Shown here: positions 7,186 through 14,979 of the stretch, piece after piece
How the letters are laid out: every line of letters starts with the position of its first letter
Position numbering within the stretch: the stretch's first letter is position 1
Assembly: GCA_027002265.1 (NCBI GenBank)
Contig: JAMOTM010000052.1
Span: forward strand, 1 to 64,000
Source of the DNA: Aquificota bacterium
GTDB taxonomy: Bacteria > Aquificota > Aquificia > Desulfurobacteriales > DQVG01
Direction of reading: 5' to 3'
DNA: 64,000 bases
Notes under the pieces: generated by a model
What the model was told of the DNA's origin: nothing
Seen by the model: the letters and a program-made list of their open reading frames with translations, nothing else
Database searches by the model: none
Program-made: the position numbers and the translations under genes

Positions 7186-9289
7186 AACTATAGATAATGA
7201 AACTATAAAAAGTATTTTTTCTTTAAAGGATTTTGATACTTCTATAAAAAATCTTTTTAAATTAAAGGCATTTGCAAAGATAGAACTTATAAAAAATGAT
7301 AAAGATAATTTCACATTAAGTTTACTTGAATATCCAAAAATCACAGGAATAAAAATAGAAGGAAATAAAAATGTTTCAAAAGATAGCATTTTAGAATTTA
7401 TTTTTCCAAATTACAAATCCTCTCAAGATATAGAATCCTTGGAAGAAGATAAATTTCCAAAAGCCTTTTATCTATCTCTTTCTAAAGCAAAGGAGATAAA
7501 AGAAAAAATTAAAGAGCTTTATAAAAAGGAAGGTTTTCCAAATCCGAAAATTGAATTTTTTTTAATTTCTAAAAGGGATAAAACTTATACTCTTTTAATA
7601 AAAATAAAAGAAGGGAAAAAATTTTGGATTAAAAACATATTCATTAAGGGAAATAAAGCTTTAAGTGAGCGAGATATAAAAAAAGTTTTAGTAAGTAAAG
7701 ATCAGGCTATACTTCTTTTTCGTTTTCATCCCCCTTTAATTAGGGAAAATTTAAAAAAAGATATTCAAAATATTGTAAAACTTTATAAATCAAAAGGTTA
7801 TTTAGAAGTAAAGGTTAAAGATAAACCTATTTTAAACTGCTCTAAAGATGGAGCTTGTAATATTACATATGTAATAGAAAAAGAAGGGCCTCAATATAAA
7901 TTTGGAAAGATTGAAATTATAGGAGCAAAATATTTTATTCCAAAAGAAATTTTAAAAAAGGTAAAAGCTTTAAGAGAGGGAAAACCTTTCAATGCTGAAG
8001 CTTTAGAAGAAATAAAATATCATATTACTAAATTTTATTATGAAAAAGGCTTTTATAATGCAAAAGTTATTATAAAAACAGATGTAGATAAAAAGAAAAA
8101 ACTTGTAAATGTAAAAATAATATGTAATCCCGGAAAAAGGTATTTTATTAATAGAATAAAAATAAAGGGAAATTATGAAACTAGAGATTGGACCTTAAGA
8201 AGAGAACTTGACTTAAAAGAAAAAGACATATTTGTTCCAGAATCTCTTTCAAGAAGCATAAGAAGACTCTATGCATTAGGATTTATAGCTCGGGTTAATC
8301 CGGATATAAAACCTGTGGACAACTCAACTTTAAATATAACTTTGAAGGTAAAAGAAAGAGCTTTTGGAAATTTAAGAATAGGAGCTGCTTGGAATTCCTT
8401 AAATGGAATTTTTGCCAGAGCAAGTGTAAGCAGAGCCAATTTAAAAGGAACAGGAGATACAGTTAATTTTTCTGTAGAAGTTGGTAAAAATATTTTATGT
8501 TTTGATGTCAAATATAAGCATTACTATCTTTTTGATAAACCCATAAATGCAATTTTTAATGTATATCACACAAAAGATGTATATACAGATTACACTTCTA
8601 TAAAAACGGGAGGTTCTGTATCTTTTGAAGAAAGATATAAAAAGGACTTTTATTTTACTCAAAAATTTACTTTAACAAGAAATAAAATAAAAGATTCCAC
8701 AGATCCGGATATTGAAAATAGTACAAATACATATTTTATTTTCACCCCTGGAGGAAAATACAATACCTTAGATAATCCATTTTTACCTCATAGAGGTAGT
8801 TTTATAAAAAGCTACTTAAATATTGGATATGACTTTTCGAATTCTACTTCACCTTGGTTTTCTAGTTTTAATTTTGAATTTATTAAATATTTTAATTTAA
8901 ATGATTATACTTATAACCTGGATTTACCTATAACGTTTTTAGAAAAATTCTTAGCTGGAATATGTACAAGTAATACGCCTGTAGATTACAAATATCATCT
9001 TGGAGGTGATTACACAATAAGGGGATACGACTACGAGGAAATTGGAATTTATAACAAAATGTGGGTAAATACTTTTGAGGTAGGTTACGATTTTGCAAAA
9101 AGTTTTAGGGCAGCTTTATTTTTGGATTTAGGAGGATATAATTTAAAAACTATATATGGTGGATATGGATTTGGATTTAGAATGCTTTCTCCTTTAGGTC
9201 CCATTCGTTTTGATTTTGCTTGGAAATTAAAGCCTATTGAAGGAAAAAGCAACTTTAATTTTCATTTTGGGGTAAGTTCATATTTTTAA
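7103..9289 (+). CDS. bamA: Outer membrane protein assembly factor BamA
   Basis: Core of the machinery that inserts beta-barrel proteins into the outer membrane. The protein begins with a signal peptide (about residues 1-19, hydrophobic GLVFLFICLNLSFAQ), then successive POTRA repeats to about residue 400, and an Omp85 beta-barrel with the GGDYTIRGYDYEE signature of lid loop 6 and a terminal aromatic residue. The GTG start at 7103 has GAGGT 7 nt upstream. The signal peptide is encoded inside the kinase gene in another frame; no later start would keep it. lpxD follows, a common pairing. Confidence 0.94.
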   Translation: MSKIKGLVFLFICLNLSFAQNLKIVGTKTIDNETIKSIFSLKDFDTSIKNLFKLKAFAKIELIKNDKDNFTLSLLEYPKITGIKIEGNKNVSKDSILEFIFPNYKSSQDIESLEEDKFPKAFYLSLSKAKEIKEKIKELYKKEGFPNPKIEFFLISKRDKTYTLLIKIKEGKKFWIKNIFIKGNKALSERDIKKVLVSKDQAILLFRFHPPLIRENLKKDIQNIVKLYKSKGYLEVKVKDKPILNCSKDGACNITYVIEKEGPQYKFGKIEIIGAKYFIPKEILKKVKALREGKPFNAEALEEIKYHITKFYYEKGFYNAKVIIKTDVDKKKKLVNVKIICNPGKRYFINRIKIKGNYETRDWTLRRELDLKEKDIFVPESLSRSIRRLYALGFIARVNPDIKPVDNSTLNITLKVKERAFGNLRIGAAWNSLNGIFARASVSRANLKGTGDTVNFSVEVGKNILCFDVKYKHYYLFDKPINAIFNVYHTKDVYTDYTSIKTGGSVSFEERYKKDFYFTQKFTLTRNKIKDSTDPDIENSTNTYFIFTPGGKYNTLDNPFLPHRGSFIKSYLNIGYDFSNSTSPWFSSFNFEFIKYFNLNDYTYNLDLPITFLEKFLAGICTSNTPVDYKYHLGGDYTIRGYDYEEIGIYNKMWVNTFEVGYDFAKSFRAALFLDLGGYNLKTIYGGYGFGFRMLSPLGPIRFDFAWKLKPIEGKSNFNFHFGVSSYF

Positions 9290-9312
9290 AAACTTAAAAT
9301 ATGAGGAAAAAT

Positions 9313-10308
9313 ATGTTAAATATAGAAACATTGACAAAAGAATTAAACCTAAAATATATAGGAAAAAACAGGAAAGTAGAAAAATTTTTGCCTTTAGAAG
9401 AGGCAACGGAAAAGGATATTTCTCTTTTAATAGATGAAAAATATCTAAAAGATTTTAAAAATACAAAAGCAAAATCTTTTTTTATTTTAAAAAAAATTTA
9501 TGAAAATCTTGATGACAATTTAAAACAGGATAAAACTTTTGTTTTTTTAGAAAATAAACTTCAGCTTATAGATATTCTTTCTTACTTTTATAGAAAAAAA
9601 CTTGAAAGCGTAAAAAATAAACCTTCTCGAATTTCAAAAACAGCTAAAATCGGAGAAAATGTTTATATCGGAAAGGGAGTTATTATAGAGGATAATGTAC
9701 ATATTTATCCTAATGTTTATATTGGAGATGGAGTTTACATTGATAAAAATACCGTTATTTATCCAAATGTGTTTATTGGAAACTTTACAAAAATTGGAAA
9801 AAATGTAACTGTTCATGCTGGAAGTGTTATAGGAAAGGAAGGTTTTGGATTTCTAGAAAATAAAGTAAAGCTTCCTCATATTGGAGAAGTTATCATAAAA
9901 AATAATGTTCATATTGGAGCAAATGTTTGTATAGATAGAGGAACTTTAGGGTATACTTTGATTGAAGAAAATGTAAAAATAGATAATTTGGTTCAAATTG
10001 CCCATAATGTAAAAATAGGAAAAAATACTATAATTGTTTCTCAAGTGGGAATTGCAGGTAGTAGTAAAATAGGTAAAAACTGCATTTTTGCGGGTCAAGT
10101 AGGAATAGCTGGACACTTAAAAATAGTAGATAATGTAATTATTGGAGCAAAAAGTGGAGTTTCCGGAAATATCCGAAAACCTGGGGTTTATGCTTCCGGT
10201 ATTCCAGTATTTCCTATAAATAAATATCATAAGGTTATAGCTTTTTTAAGAAATATAGAAGAAGTTATAAAAATCTTAAGAAAAATAAAAAAGTATCTAG
10301 GAGGTTAA
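9313..10308 (+). CDS. lpxD: UDP-3-O-acylglucosamine N-acyltransferase LpxD
   Basis: Third step of lipid A synthesis: N-acylation of UDP-3-O-acyl-glucosamine. An N-terminal uridine-binding domain is followed by a long left-handed beta-helix of hexapeptide repeats ([19 protein letters not shown] and onwards). GFGF and IDRGTLGYT are family hallmarks, and the catalytic His lies in [10 protein letters not shown] (about H231). ATG at 9313 is chosen because GAGGAAAA precedes it; ATG at 9301 is in frame but lacks a good site. Gene order after bamA is classical. Confidence 0.94.
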   Translation: MLNIETLTKELNLKYIGKNRKVEKFLPLEEATEKDISLLIDEKYLKDFKNTKAKSFFILKKIYENLDDNLKQDKTFVFLENKLQLIDILSYFYRKKLESVKNKPSRISKTAKIGENVYIGKGVIIEDNVHIYPNVYIGDGVYIDKNTVIYPNVFIGNFTKIGKNVTVHAGSVIGKEGFGFLENKVKLPHIGEVIIKNNVHIGANVCIDRGTLGYTLIEENVKIDNLVQIAHNVKIGKNTIIVSQVGIAGSSKIGKNCIFAGQVGIAGHLKIVDNVIIGAKSGVSGNIRKPGVYASGIPVFPINKYHKVIAFLRNIEEVIKILRKIKKYLGG

Positions 10309-10311
10309 ATA

Positions 10312-10932
10312 ATGAAAAATATTTTAAAAATATTTTTGGGAATATATTTTCTTTTATTTTCTTTTGCATCTGCGGCTTCTAAAGTAGAAAAAATATATAA
10401 AGGAGTATTAGAAGATGATATTATTTCTTTTGATCCTCTAAGCATGTTTTTCGGCGATTTTCATATAAATGGAAATTTTGCTTTAAAAGGTGTTTCAGAT
10501 AATTTAGCTATAGAAACAGATTTCCTATATCATATAAAAAGTGATCAAACATCTAAATCCCCCTTATATAACAACACTTCCATAACTTGGACTACAAAAG
10601 GTGGTTTTATAAGTTTTGCTATAAATTTTTATCCAAATACAGCACCTTTTAAAGAATTTTTTGGTATATTTGCGGGATATTTTGTTGAAAAATATTCTGA
10701 TCCTAAGGTGGCACCTGGAAGTAACATTACGCTTAAAACTACAGATGTAAAAAGAAAAAATACAGCATTTGGCATACAAGCTGGATATAATTATATTTTC
10801 TCAAATAATATGGTAATTAGTTTAAAGGTTATGTATCCTATTTTAGTATTTGGAGACGATCCTGTTTCTGTTCCTCCAGTAGATAATTTAAATCATCCAC
10901 GTGGATATATATATATAGGATATAAATTTTAA
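10312..10932 (+). CDS. Predicted outer-membrane beta-barrel protein
   Basis: No family is recognised with certainty. A signal peptide (residues about 1-22, ending FASAAS) precedes alternating hydrophobic/polar beta-strand-like segments such as FISFAINFYP and MVISLKVMYP, and the protein ends YIYIGYKF, an aromatic C-terminus typical of BamA substrates. At 206 aa an eight- to ten-strand barrel is possible. It begins 3 bp after lpxD (AGGAGG at its start) and so is co-transcribed with bamA-lpxD. Confidence 0.7.
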   Translation: MKNILKIFLGIYFLLFSFASAASKVEKIYKGVLEDDIISFDPLSMFFGDFHINGNFALKGVSDNLAIETDFLYHIKSDQTSKSPLYNNTSITWTTKGGFISFAINFYPNTAPFKEFFGIFAGYFVEKYSDPKVAPGSNITLKTTDVKRKNTAFGIQAGYNYIFSNNMVISLKVMYPILVFGDDPVSVPPVDNLNHPRGYIYIGYKF

Positions 10933-10950
10933 TTTAAAAGATAAAATAAA

Positions 10951-11913
10951 ATGATAGTTTTAACCTTAGGAGAACCATCTGGCATTTCATACGAAATATT
11001 TTTAAAAACATTTCCTTTTTTAGAAAAAACTTTCAGCAAAGAAAGGAAAATCTATATAGGTTCAAAAATTTTTTTAAAGTTCCTTTTAAGGGGAAAATAT
11101 TCAAAAAAAATATCTTTATACAAACGCTTAAAAATTGATAAAAAATTTAAAAATATAAAGCTTTTTCCAAAATATATTTTTGGGAAAAATATAAAAATAA
11201 ATGGTTATATTACCTATTTAACTTTAAAAGAAGCTTTGAAAGTTTTAAAATTTAGAAAGAAAAGCTCTAAAAATATCTTTATAGAAAACATATTAAAAAA
11301 ACGTTATGTTCTTATTACTCTTCCTTTAAATAAAAAAAATATTCCAAAAAAAGATTTTATAGGTCATACTGAATTTTTAGGAAAATTTTTTAAAAGTAGA
11401 CCTACTATGCTTATGGGAAATAAGTATTATACTTTTGCTTTTTTTACCACTCACCTTCCTTTGAGAGAGGCGATAAAAAAAATAAAGAAAAAAAATATAA
11501 AAAGTCTTATTGAAAATTTAAAAAAAGAATTTCCACATATAAAAAGAATTGGGGTCTTTTCTCTAAATCCCCACGGGGGAGAAGAAGGAAAACTTGGAGA
11601 AGAAGAAATAAAAGAAATTATTCCTGCTATAGAGGAAATAAAAAAGGAATATAAAGATATTTATATTTTTTGCAAGCCTTCAGATACCATTTTATTTGAA
11701 AAAGCAGACGTTTACATAGCTCTCTTTCATGATCAAGCTCTGATACCTTTAAAATTAACAGATAAAAAAGGAATTTATAATATAACCTTAGGATTACCTA
11801 TATTTAGGATTTCTCCCGGACATGGAACCGCCTATGACATAGCTGGAAAAGGCATTTGTAAGGAAGACAGCTTTTTAGAAATTATAAAAAAAATAAAAAG
11901 AGAGATCCGCTAA
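10951..11913 (+). CDS. pdxA: 4-hydroxythreonine-4-phosphate dehydrogenase PdxA (divergent)
   Basis: NAD-dependent, metal-requiring enzyme of pyridoxal 5'-phosphate synthesis; it works with PdxJ, encoded at 24536. Metal-site histidines are visible in GHTE, LFHDQALIPLK and SPGHGTAYD, and LNPHGGEEG matches the substrate loop. The N-terminal motif is GEPSGIS rather than the usual GDPAGIG. The last residues (REIR, stop) are read from the left end of the 11902 repeat: the TAA is the loop of its hairpin, so an insertion may have reshaped the C-terminus. Confidence 0.87.
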   Translation: MIVLTLGEPSGISYEIFLKTFPFLEKTFSKERKIYIGSKIFLKFLLRGKYSKKISLYKRLKIDKKFKNIKLFPKYIFGKNIKINGYITYLTLKEALKVLKFRKKSSKNIFIENILKKRYVLITLPLNKKNIPKKDFIGHTEFLGKFFKSRPTMLMGNKYYTFAFFTTHLPLREAIKKIKKKNIKSLIENLKKEFPHIKRIGVFSLNPHGGEEGKLGEEEIKEIIPAIEEIKKEYKDIYIFCKPSDTILFEKADVYIALFHDQALIPLKLTDKKGIYNITLGLPIFRISPGHGTAYDIAGKGICKEDSFLEIIKKIKREIR

Positions 11914-12053
11914 CGCGTGATCTCCCCGGTGGTATATTTAAAGCAACTTGTTTTTGGTTTTAAAGCTCCAAGTAACCAGCTTTCTGTTTTAGGAGGTAAG
12001 CCTACCTTTTCTACTAGCTTTTCTCTTGTGAGTCTTCTTACTATTTCTCTCAT
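11910..12053 (-). CDS. Repeat-borne 47-residue ORF, copy 1
   Basis: A short ORF with a strong AGGAGG 8 bp before its ATG. The peptide starts MREIVRRLTREKLVEKVGLP and ends TTGEITR; the first half is basic and probably helical. I do not recognise a family. Codons are shared with the 13069 copy with only a few residue changes (L8I, T23A and GAL to EFS near position 30). The stop TAG lies in the loop of the terminal hairpin, and on this strand the hairpin is followed by TCTTTTTATTTTTTTT, so it could terminate this transcript. The region may instead act only as RNA. Confidence 0.4.
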   Translation of the reverse strand: MREIVRRLTREKLVEKVGLPPKTESWLLGALKPKTSCFKYTTGEITR

Positions 12054-12065
12054 GGCTTACCTCCT
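11991..12065 (-). promoter_or_regulatory. Predicted Shine-Dalgarno-sequestering hairpin in the repeat transcript
   Basis: On the minus strand the ribosome-binding region AGGAGGTAAGCC (12065-12054) is perfectly complementary over 12 bp to GGCTTACCTCCT (12002-11991), which encodes Gly-Leu-Pro-Pro in the ORF. In copy 2 the site reads GGGAGGTAAGCC and keeps pairing through a G-U wobble. Folding would hide the start of the 47-residue ORF. Confidence 0.5.
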
Positions 12066-12243
12066 AATGCTTAATTTTTCTTTATCTCTATTATTAAATT
12101 TATGAATTACCTAAAATTTTTCAAGTTTTTTTTACAAATTTTTTACAGTTTAAATATTTTTGTAAGGAATAAAAATGAAGTCTTGAAAACTATTTACTTT
12201 TTTTTAAATTATCCTAAGAGTGAAAAAAACTTAATCTTATAAG

Positions 12244-12576
12244 ATGGAAATATCAGAGATCATGACTTTAATAGCGGTATCAATTAATGGAATAAAAATA
12301 AGAATAACAAAAGAAAGATTAAAACATATTTTAGAAAATCATCCTGAAATTAAGGGTATGGAACATTTAATATTAGAAACCATAGAAAATCCAGATTTAA
12401 TTTTAGAAGGAGATTATGAGGAATATTTGGCGGTTAAAAAGTATTTAAAAACACCTGTGTCGGAAAATAAATATTTGGTTGTAGTTTATAGAGAATTTGA
12501 GAATGATGGTTTTGTTATAACGGCATATTTCACAAGAAGATATTCTAAAAGGAGGAAAATTATATGGAAGCCTTAA
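12244..12576 (+). CDS. DUF4258-like protein, probable toxin partner
   Basis: A 110-residue protein. Key segments are RITKERLKHILENHPEI, ETIENPDLILEGDYEE, YLVVVYREF and GFVITAYFTRR, the pattern of small DUF4258-like/BECR-fold proteins often paired with DUF2283. By analogy to RelE-type nucleases it could be a ribonuclease toxin, but this is inference. Two starts are possible, ATG 12244 and ATG 12262, both with weak ribosome-binding sites. It overlaps the next gene by 13 bp and sits between the two long direct repeats. Confidence 0.7.
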   Translation: MEISEIMTLIAVSINGIKIRITKERLKHILENHPEIKGMEHLILETIENPDLILEGDYEEYLAVKKYLKTPVSENKYLVVVYREFENDGFVITAYFTRRYSKRRKIIWKP

Positions 12577-12779
12577 AGTCTCTAAATAATAAGATAGATT
12601 CTATTTATTATGATAAACTCGGAGATGTACTGTATATATCTATAAAAAATACAAAAAAAGCTGAGGGAATTGATGTAGGTAATGGTGTCATTCTTAGAGT
12701 TGATCCTAATAGCAAGGAGCTAGTGGGTATAACTATTTTAAATTATAAGAAAATAATAAAAGAGTATTTTAAAGATTAG
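12564..12779 (+). CDS. DUF2283 family protein, probable antitoxin partner
   Basis: A 71-residue protein with the DUF2283 signature: IYYDKLGDVLYISI, then GVILRVDPNSKELVGITILNY. DUF2283 genes are commonly found beside DUF4258 genes and are thought to be antitoxins. A strong GGAGG lies at 12551-12555 and the start is inside the previous gene, so the two are translationally coupled. The cassette is flanked by the 11902 and 13061 repeats. Confidence 0.82.
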   Translation: MEALKSLNNKIDSIYYDKLGDVLYISIKNTKKAEGIDVGNGVILRVDPNSKELVGITILNYKKIIKEYFKD

Positions 12780-13060
12780 GTACTCATTATCTACTAAAGT
12801 ATATTAACCTAAGTTGCTAGTTATAAATTTGTGTGTACGAAAATAAAATAAGTTATGTCTGATTTTTGAAAGTTAAAAAAACTTTATTAATATCTAATTA
12901 CTTGAAAATAAAAACTTTAGCTAATTTTGTCTTCAAATGGCAACTTGAGTTATATTAACAGGCATTTTAATAAAAAAAATGGAGAATGAGCCAACTTAAA
13001 GATGGATTTATTTGTACAAATAAAAAAAGTTATAACTCAAATAGATGGGTAATTAGAAGG
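12780..13060. other. AT-rich non-coding stretch between the DUF2283 gene and repeat copy 2
   Basis: No ORF with a ribosome-binding site was found. A 10-bp inverted repeat (TTGAGTTATA at 12945-12954, TATAACTCAA at 13031-13040) brackets 76 bp, but could be chance in such AT-rich DNA. Nothing else is seen. Confidence 0.4.
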
Positions 13061-13320
13061 GAGATCCGCTAACGCGTGATCTCCCCGGTGGTATATTTAA
13101 AGCAACTTGTTTTTGGTTTTGAAAACTCAAGTAACCAGCTTTCTGCTTTAGGAGGTAAGCCTACCTTTTCTACTAGCTTTTCTCTTGTGATTCTTCTTAC
13201 TATTTCTCTCATGGCTTACCTCCCAATGCTTAATTTTTCTTTATCTCTATTATTAAATTTATAAATTACCTAAAATTTTTCAAGTTTTTTTACAAATTTT
13301 TTACAATTTGAATATTTTTG
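13061..13320. repeat. 260-bp direct repeat, copy 2
   Basis: Second copy of the 11902 repeat in the same orientation; the left boundary is again exactly GAGATCCGC and the terminal hairpin (13061-13083) is base-for-base identical. Differences from copy 1 cluster in eight bases near 13119-13126, with a few scattered changes and one T-run indel. The right end lies 85 bp before pepA, so the element may influence pepA transcription. Confidence 0.85.
13069..13212 (-). CDS. Repeat-borne 47-residue ORF, copy 2
   Basis: Same length, start and stop as the ORF of copy 1, with GGGAGG before the ATG. Segments KPKTSCFKYTTGEITR and REKLVEKVGLPPK are unchanged. The substitutions keep the frame open despite a cluster of five changes in eight bases, which hints at coding constraint but is not proof. 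On this strand the hairpin is not followed by a T-run. The transcript would run antisense towards the DUF2283/DUF4258 genes. Confidence 0.4.
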   Translation of the reverse strand: MREIVRRITREKLVEKVGLPPKAESWLLEFSKPKTSCFKYTTGEITR

Positions 13321-13405
13321 GAATATTTTCAAAATTTTTCGTTAAAATATATATTTAACTTTTTAAGCAATATAAAAGACTACATATTTATAGGGAGGAA
13401 AAACT

Positions 13406-14881
13406 ATGCTTGGAAAAGTAGTGTTTCTATTTGAAAAAAATAAAAAATCTAATTTATATAAAGATTTAAATAAAAATAATGTTTTAGATAAGTATTTGGA
13501 AGCAAATAATTTTAAGTGGAAAAGCGGAGAGATTGCTGTAATTCCATATTATGACTTTGAAAAAGAACACTTTGCAGACGGATTTGGATTTGTAGTAGTA
13601 GCTTGTGTAAAGGAAAAATTTGAGCCTGAAGAAATCCGCTCAGTTATCGCAAAAGCAGCAAAGACCTTAAAAAATAAAGTGGAAACTTTAGAGGTAGAAA
13701 GGTTTTCAGATTCTAAAGATTTTATAGAACCAGCTTTTGAAGGTTTTTATATTGGAACGTATGAGTTTGATAAATTCAAAGAAAAAAAGGAAGAAAATAA
13801 AATTAAGCTTACTCATATAGATCTTATAAAGACTGAAGGTCCAAAACAAGTTTTATTTGAGGCTCCAAAAATTGTAAAAGCTGTGTCTCTAGGGCAAGTT
13901 TATACAAGAGATCTAGTAAATATGCCTCCAAATGAATTTATTCCAGAAAGTTTTATAAAAGAAGCTGAAAAACTTGCAAAGGAATATGGCTTTGATATTA
14001 AAGTTTTAAAGGGAGAAGAGTTAAAAAAAGAGGGGTTTATAGGAATATACTCGGTAGGAAAAGGTTCTAAAAATCCTCCGGTATTTATTCATTTAGTATA
14101 TCGTGGGAAAAATCCAAAGAAAAAGGTAGCTTTAGTCGGAAAAGGTTTAACTTTTGATGCTGGAGGTTTGGATATAAAACCTCCTAACTTTATGAGAAAT
14201 ATGAAAATGGATAAAGCTGGAGCCTGCACAGTTTTAGGAATTATGAAGGCTATTGGAGAATATAAACCAGAAGATTTAGAGATTCATGCTTTTATTGGAG
14301 GAGCGGAGAATTTACCTTCTGCAAATGCTTATAAACCCGATGATATTTTAAAGTATAAAAATGGAAAAAGCGTAGAAATAGATAACACCGATGCAGAAGG
14401 TAGACTTGTTCTTGCGGATCTTTTAATTGAAGCAAGTAATGTAAATCCAGATTTAATTATCAATATGGCAACTTTAACTGGGGCTTGCATGGTTGCTCTA
14501 GGAAGAAGTACTTTTGGGGTATTTGCAAATAATGAAAAAATTCAAGAAGAATTTTTAAAAGTAACTAAATGGTGTGGAGAGAAAGCCTGGCCTTTACCTT
14601 TAGATGAGGATTTAAAAGAAGACTTAAAATCTGAAGTTGCAGATATGAAAAACTGCGGAAGCAGATACGGTGGAGCAATAACAGCAGCTCTCTTTTTAAA
14701 GGAATTTGTAGATTTTGAAAAGGTAAAATATTTTGTGCATCTTGATATTGCAGGACCTGCCTTTTTTGAAAAACCATTTAAGTATTATTCTTATGGAGCT
14801 AGTGGTATACCTGTAAGAAGTGTCTTTAGATATATTGTAGAAAACTTTGAAAAGGAAGAAGAGGAGGAATATATTGATTAA
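13406..14881 (+). CDS. pepA: Leucyl aminopeptidase (M17)
   Basis: Cytosolic dizinc exopeptidase that removes N-terminal residues. The N-terminal macro-like domain is followed by the catalytic domain with VGKGLTFDAGGLDIKPP and MKMDKAGACTVLG (metal ligands and catalytic Lys) and NTDAEGRLVLADLL. The 491-aa length is normal. GGGAGG precedes the ATG. The gene begins 85 bp after repeat copy 2. Confidence 0.95.
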   Translation: MLGKVVFLFEKNKKSNLYKDLNKNNVLDKYLEANNFKWKSGEIAVIPYYDFEKEHFADGFGFVVVACVKEKFEPEEIRSVIAKAAKTLKNKVETLEVERFSDSKDFIEPAFEGFYIGTYEFDKFKEKKEENKIKLTHIDLIKTEGPKQVLFEAPKIVKAVSLGQVYTRDLVNMPPNEFIPESFIKEAEKLAKEYGFDIKVLKGEELKKEGFIGIYSVGKGSKNPPVFIHLVYRGKNPKKKVALVGKGLTFDAGGLDIKPPNFMRNMKMDKAGACTVLGIMKAIGEYKPEDLEIHAFIGGAENLPSANAYKPDDILKYKNGKSVEIDNTDAEGRLVLADLLIEASNVNPDLIINMATLTGACMVALGRSTFGVFANNEKIQEEFLKVTKWCGEKAWPLPLDEDLKEDLKSEVADMKNCGSRYGGAITAALFLKEFVDFEKVKYFVHLDIAGPAFFEKPFKYYSYGASGIPVRSVFRYIVENFEKEEEEEYID

Positions 14882-14979
14882 TTATTAAATATTAATATAT
14901 TGTTACTCTATAGATAATTTTAAATAATCTAAAAAGAAAAAGAACAAGTTAAGAAGTTAAAAGAAGGGGGAAATTTAAT

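Larger units (their letters stand above)
11902..12162. repeat. 260-bp direct repeat, copy 1
   Basis: It is about 95% identical to 13061-13320 by direct reading; homology begins exactly at GAGATCCGC and ends at AATATTTTTG. The left end is a 9-bp hairpin (11902-11910 with 11915-11924) with a TAAC loop and one bulged T. A second, 12-bp inverted repeat lies inside. A 47-codon ORF occupies the minus strand. No target-site duplication is obvious. The family could be a non-autonomous mobile element; the bulged-T hairpin recalls IS200/IS605 ends, but no transposase is present. Confidence 0.85.

Noticed and set aside
11917-12105. Plus-strand 62-codon ORF in repeat copy 1, and its twin at 13076-13264
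   Set aside because: Both are hydrophobic readings of the strand opposite the 47-residue ORF, with no ribosome-binding site at a good distance; the minus-strand ORF has a strong site and a better start.
12945-13040. 10-bp inverted repeat TTGAGTTATA/TATAACTCAA as a mobile-element border
   Set aside because: The arms are short and AT-rich, no similarity extends beyond them, and the interval has no coding content.
11902-13320. Integron cassette with attC sites
   Set aside because: No integrase gene, and the repeats lack the R/L box core sites of attC; direct repeats alone are not enough.
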